Made by a program: the position numbers and the translations under genes. A stretch of DNA of 6,902 bases from JACQFK01 sp035644495 (GTDB lineage: Bacteria; Planctomycetota; MHYJ01; JACPRB01). Where the stretch lies: positions 1 through 6,902 of the forward strand of contig DASQOM010000175.1 in the NCBI GenBank assembly GCA_035644495.1. The letters are read 5' to 3'. Shown in pieces: positions 5,837 to 6,902 of the stretch; position 1 is the first letter of the stretch; every line of letters begins with the position of its first letter. The notes beneath the pieces are model-generated. The model worked only from the letters and a program-made list of their open reading frames with translations. It ran no database searches and was not told the origin of the DNA.

Positions 5837-6902
5837 ATGCGAAAGAAAGTGAGCTCCGGCTCGTTCTCCGTCCAGGCGATCGCGGGTACTCATGTCGTGC
5901 TGCTCGGCATGAATCTCGCCAAGGCCCAGTGTCCCGGCCTGCTGGGATTCGGGATCCGGCGCACCGATCACACCGAAGGCGAAACGTACTGGCTGAGCGG
6001 ATACAAGACCTTCGCGACCGTCGTGCCGCAACCCGCCAAGGGCGTTCTGTACTCCACCCAGAAGCATCCCATCCAGGGCTTCACGTGGTCGGACTTCTCC
6101 GCGAAACCCTCGCACGACTACACCTACGAGGTGATCGCGATCCGCGGGACGCCGACGACACCGAAGGAAGGCCAGAAGGTCTCGGTCAAGGTGACGACCG
6201 AGGGGACCAGGGTTCCGGACAGCATCCATCACGTCCACTTCAATCGCGGAGCGGCTGCGTCGCAGGAATACACGCGGCGCTTCGGCGACCGCCGGCCCGA
6301 CGAGGTCGGCCAGGAGGCCTACGACTGGCTGTCGCGCGGCGCGGCGGAGGCGATCGGAAGCTTCCTCCTCCGGGCCGCGGACTCCGGATGGGGGCTGCTT
6401 GTCGGAGCCTATGAGTTCACCGAGCCGCGCATCCTGCTCGCGCTCAAGGACGCATGGAAGAACCGGAAGGTCGACGTGCAGATCCTCTATCACGCCGTCA
6501 ACGACGACCAGAAGAAGGCCAATGAGAAGGCGATCTCGGACAATGGACTGGGCCCCGTCTGTCAGCCGCGGAAAGCGGTCGGCCTGACCCTGTCGCACAA
6601 CAAGATCATCATCCTCACCAAGGGCGGCGTCGCCCAGGCGGTGCTGACCGGGTCGACCAACTTCAGCATCGGCGGCGTCTACGGCCACAGCAACGTGGTC
6701 CATATCTGCGAGGACACCGGGATCGCGGACCAATACAAGTCCCTGTGGGAGGAGCTGGAGAAGAACCGGCCGAAGAAGACGGCGGCGCCGGACATCGACG
6801 CCGCGTCGCCGGAGCCGCCGAGCCCTCCCCCGAAAGGGACCCGGCCGATCTTCAGTCCGCGTCCCGACCTGGACGCGCTGAACTGGTACGCCGCGGCGGC
6901 GA
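5837..6902 (+). CDS. Phospholipase D-like domain protein (3' end beyond the window)
   Basis: A frame from the ATG at 5837 stays open to the window edge, giving 355 residues with no stop. AGGAG lies 6 bases before the ATG. Residues about 10-123 look like a beta-sandwich of fibronectin-III type (GETYWLSGYKTF ... YEVIAIRGTP ... VSVKVTTEG). The conserved block FNRGAAASQEYTRRFG (135-150) and AYEFTEPRILLALKDA follow. Then comes an HKD-like motif: His254-x-Lys256 in SHNKIIILTKGG and GSTNF at 272-276, then GGVYGHSNVVHI. The canonical Asp at Lys+5 is Thr261, and the His-to-GSxN spacing is 18 rather than 14, as I recall for this PLD subgroup. After a Pro-rich linker (about 311-338), IFSPRPDLDALNWYA appears to open a second PLD half outside the window. 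It is probably a phosphodiester hydrolase or transferase of unknown substrate. No signal peptide is evident. Confidence 0.85.
   Translation, partial: MRKKVSSGSFSVQAIAGTHVVLLGMNLAKAQCPGLLGFGIRRTDHTEGETYWLSGYKTFATVVPQPAKGVLYSTQKHPIQGFTWSDFSAKPSHDYTYEVIAIRGTPTTPKEGQKVSVKVTTEGTRVPDSIHHVHFNRGAAASQEYTRRFGDRRPDEVGQEAYDWLSRGAAEAIGSFLLRAADSGWGLLVGAYEFTEPRILLALKDAWKNRKVDVQILYHAVNDDQKKANEKAISDNGLGPVCQPRKAVGLTLSHNKIIILTKGGVAQAVLTGSTNFSIGGVYGHSNVVHICEDTGIADQYKSLWEELEKNRPKKTAAPDIDAASPEPPSPPPKGTRPIFSPRPDLDALNWYAAAA

Noticed and set aside
5741..6733. A 330-codon minus-strand frame opposite the PLD-like gene
   Set aside because: Its sequence is Asp/Arg/Val-rich antisense-type translation without motifs, while the + strand frame has conserved PLD blocks.
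1..6902. A defence island, mobile element, CRISPR array or new multi-gene system
   Set aside because: No nuclease/helicase sets, transposases, integrases, terminal repeats or regular spaced repeats are visible. The PLD-like and zinc-ribbon genes alone do not support a defence reading.

Overview
This is a high-GC bacterial window. It holds ten gene-like units: a clipped gene end on the left, eight internal units (one of them a broken gene), and a gene running off the right edge. There are no RNA genes, CRISPR arrays, insertion sequences or phage genes that I can see. The lineage cannot be fixed. The DWPEFRG-type entry into a PQQ-like propeller, the abundance of small membrane and zinc-ribbon proteins, and the secreted TlpA-like redoxin would suit a free-living Acidobacteriota, Planctomycetota or similar genome, but this is only an impression.

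Left part (1-744): the last 53 codons of an unrecognised + strand gene, a convergent small zinc-ribbon/single-helix membrane protein (-), and a divergent 59-residue two-helix membrane protein (+). Middle (757-3727), all on the - strand: a degraded phosphate-type ABC permease (PstC-like; frame broken and most of the protein missing), a 575-residue fusion of five membrane helices with a PQQ-like beta-propeller, and a DUF1697 protein joined to it by a GTGA stop/start overlap. Right-middle (3835-5590), also -: a histidine phosphatase and a GNAT acetyltransferase joined by a second GTGA overlap, then a secreted TlpA/ResA-like thioredoxin with its own promoter-like element and a good intrinsic terminator. 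Right end (5837-6902): a divergent phospholipase D-like protein, open at the edge of the window. It has a promoter, a leader hairpin and a strong ribosome binding site.

The genes do not add up to one pathway. The window reads as ordinary chromosomal housekeeping and accessory genes in short operons. The items most worth a second look are the broken PstC-like gene, the membrane-helix/propeller fusion, the PLD-like protein with its aspartate-less HKD motif and structured leader, and the palindrome around the putative -10 of the thioredoxin gene. I found no convincing new multi-gene system.
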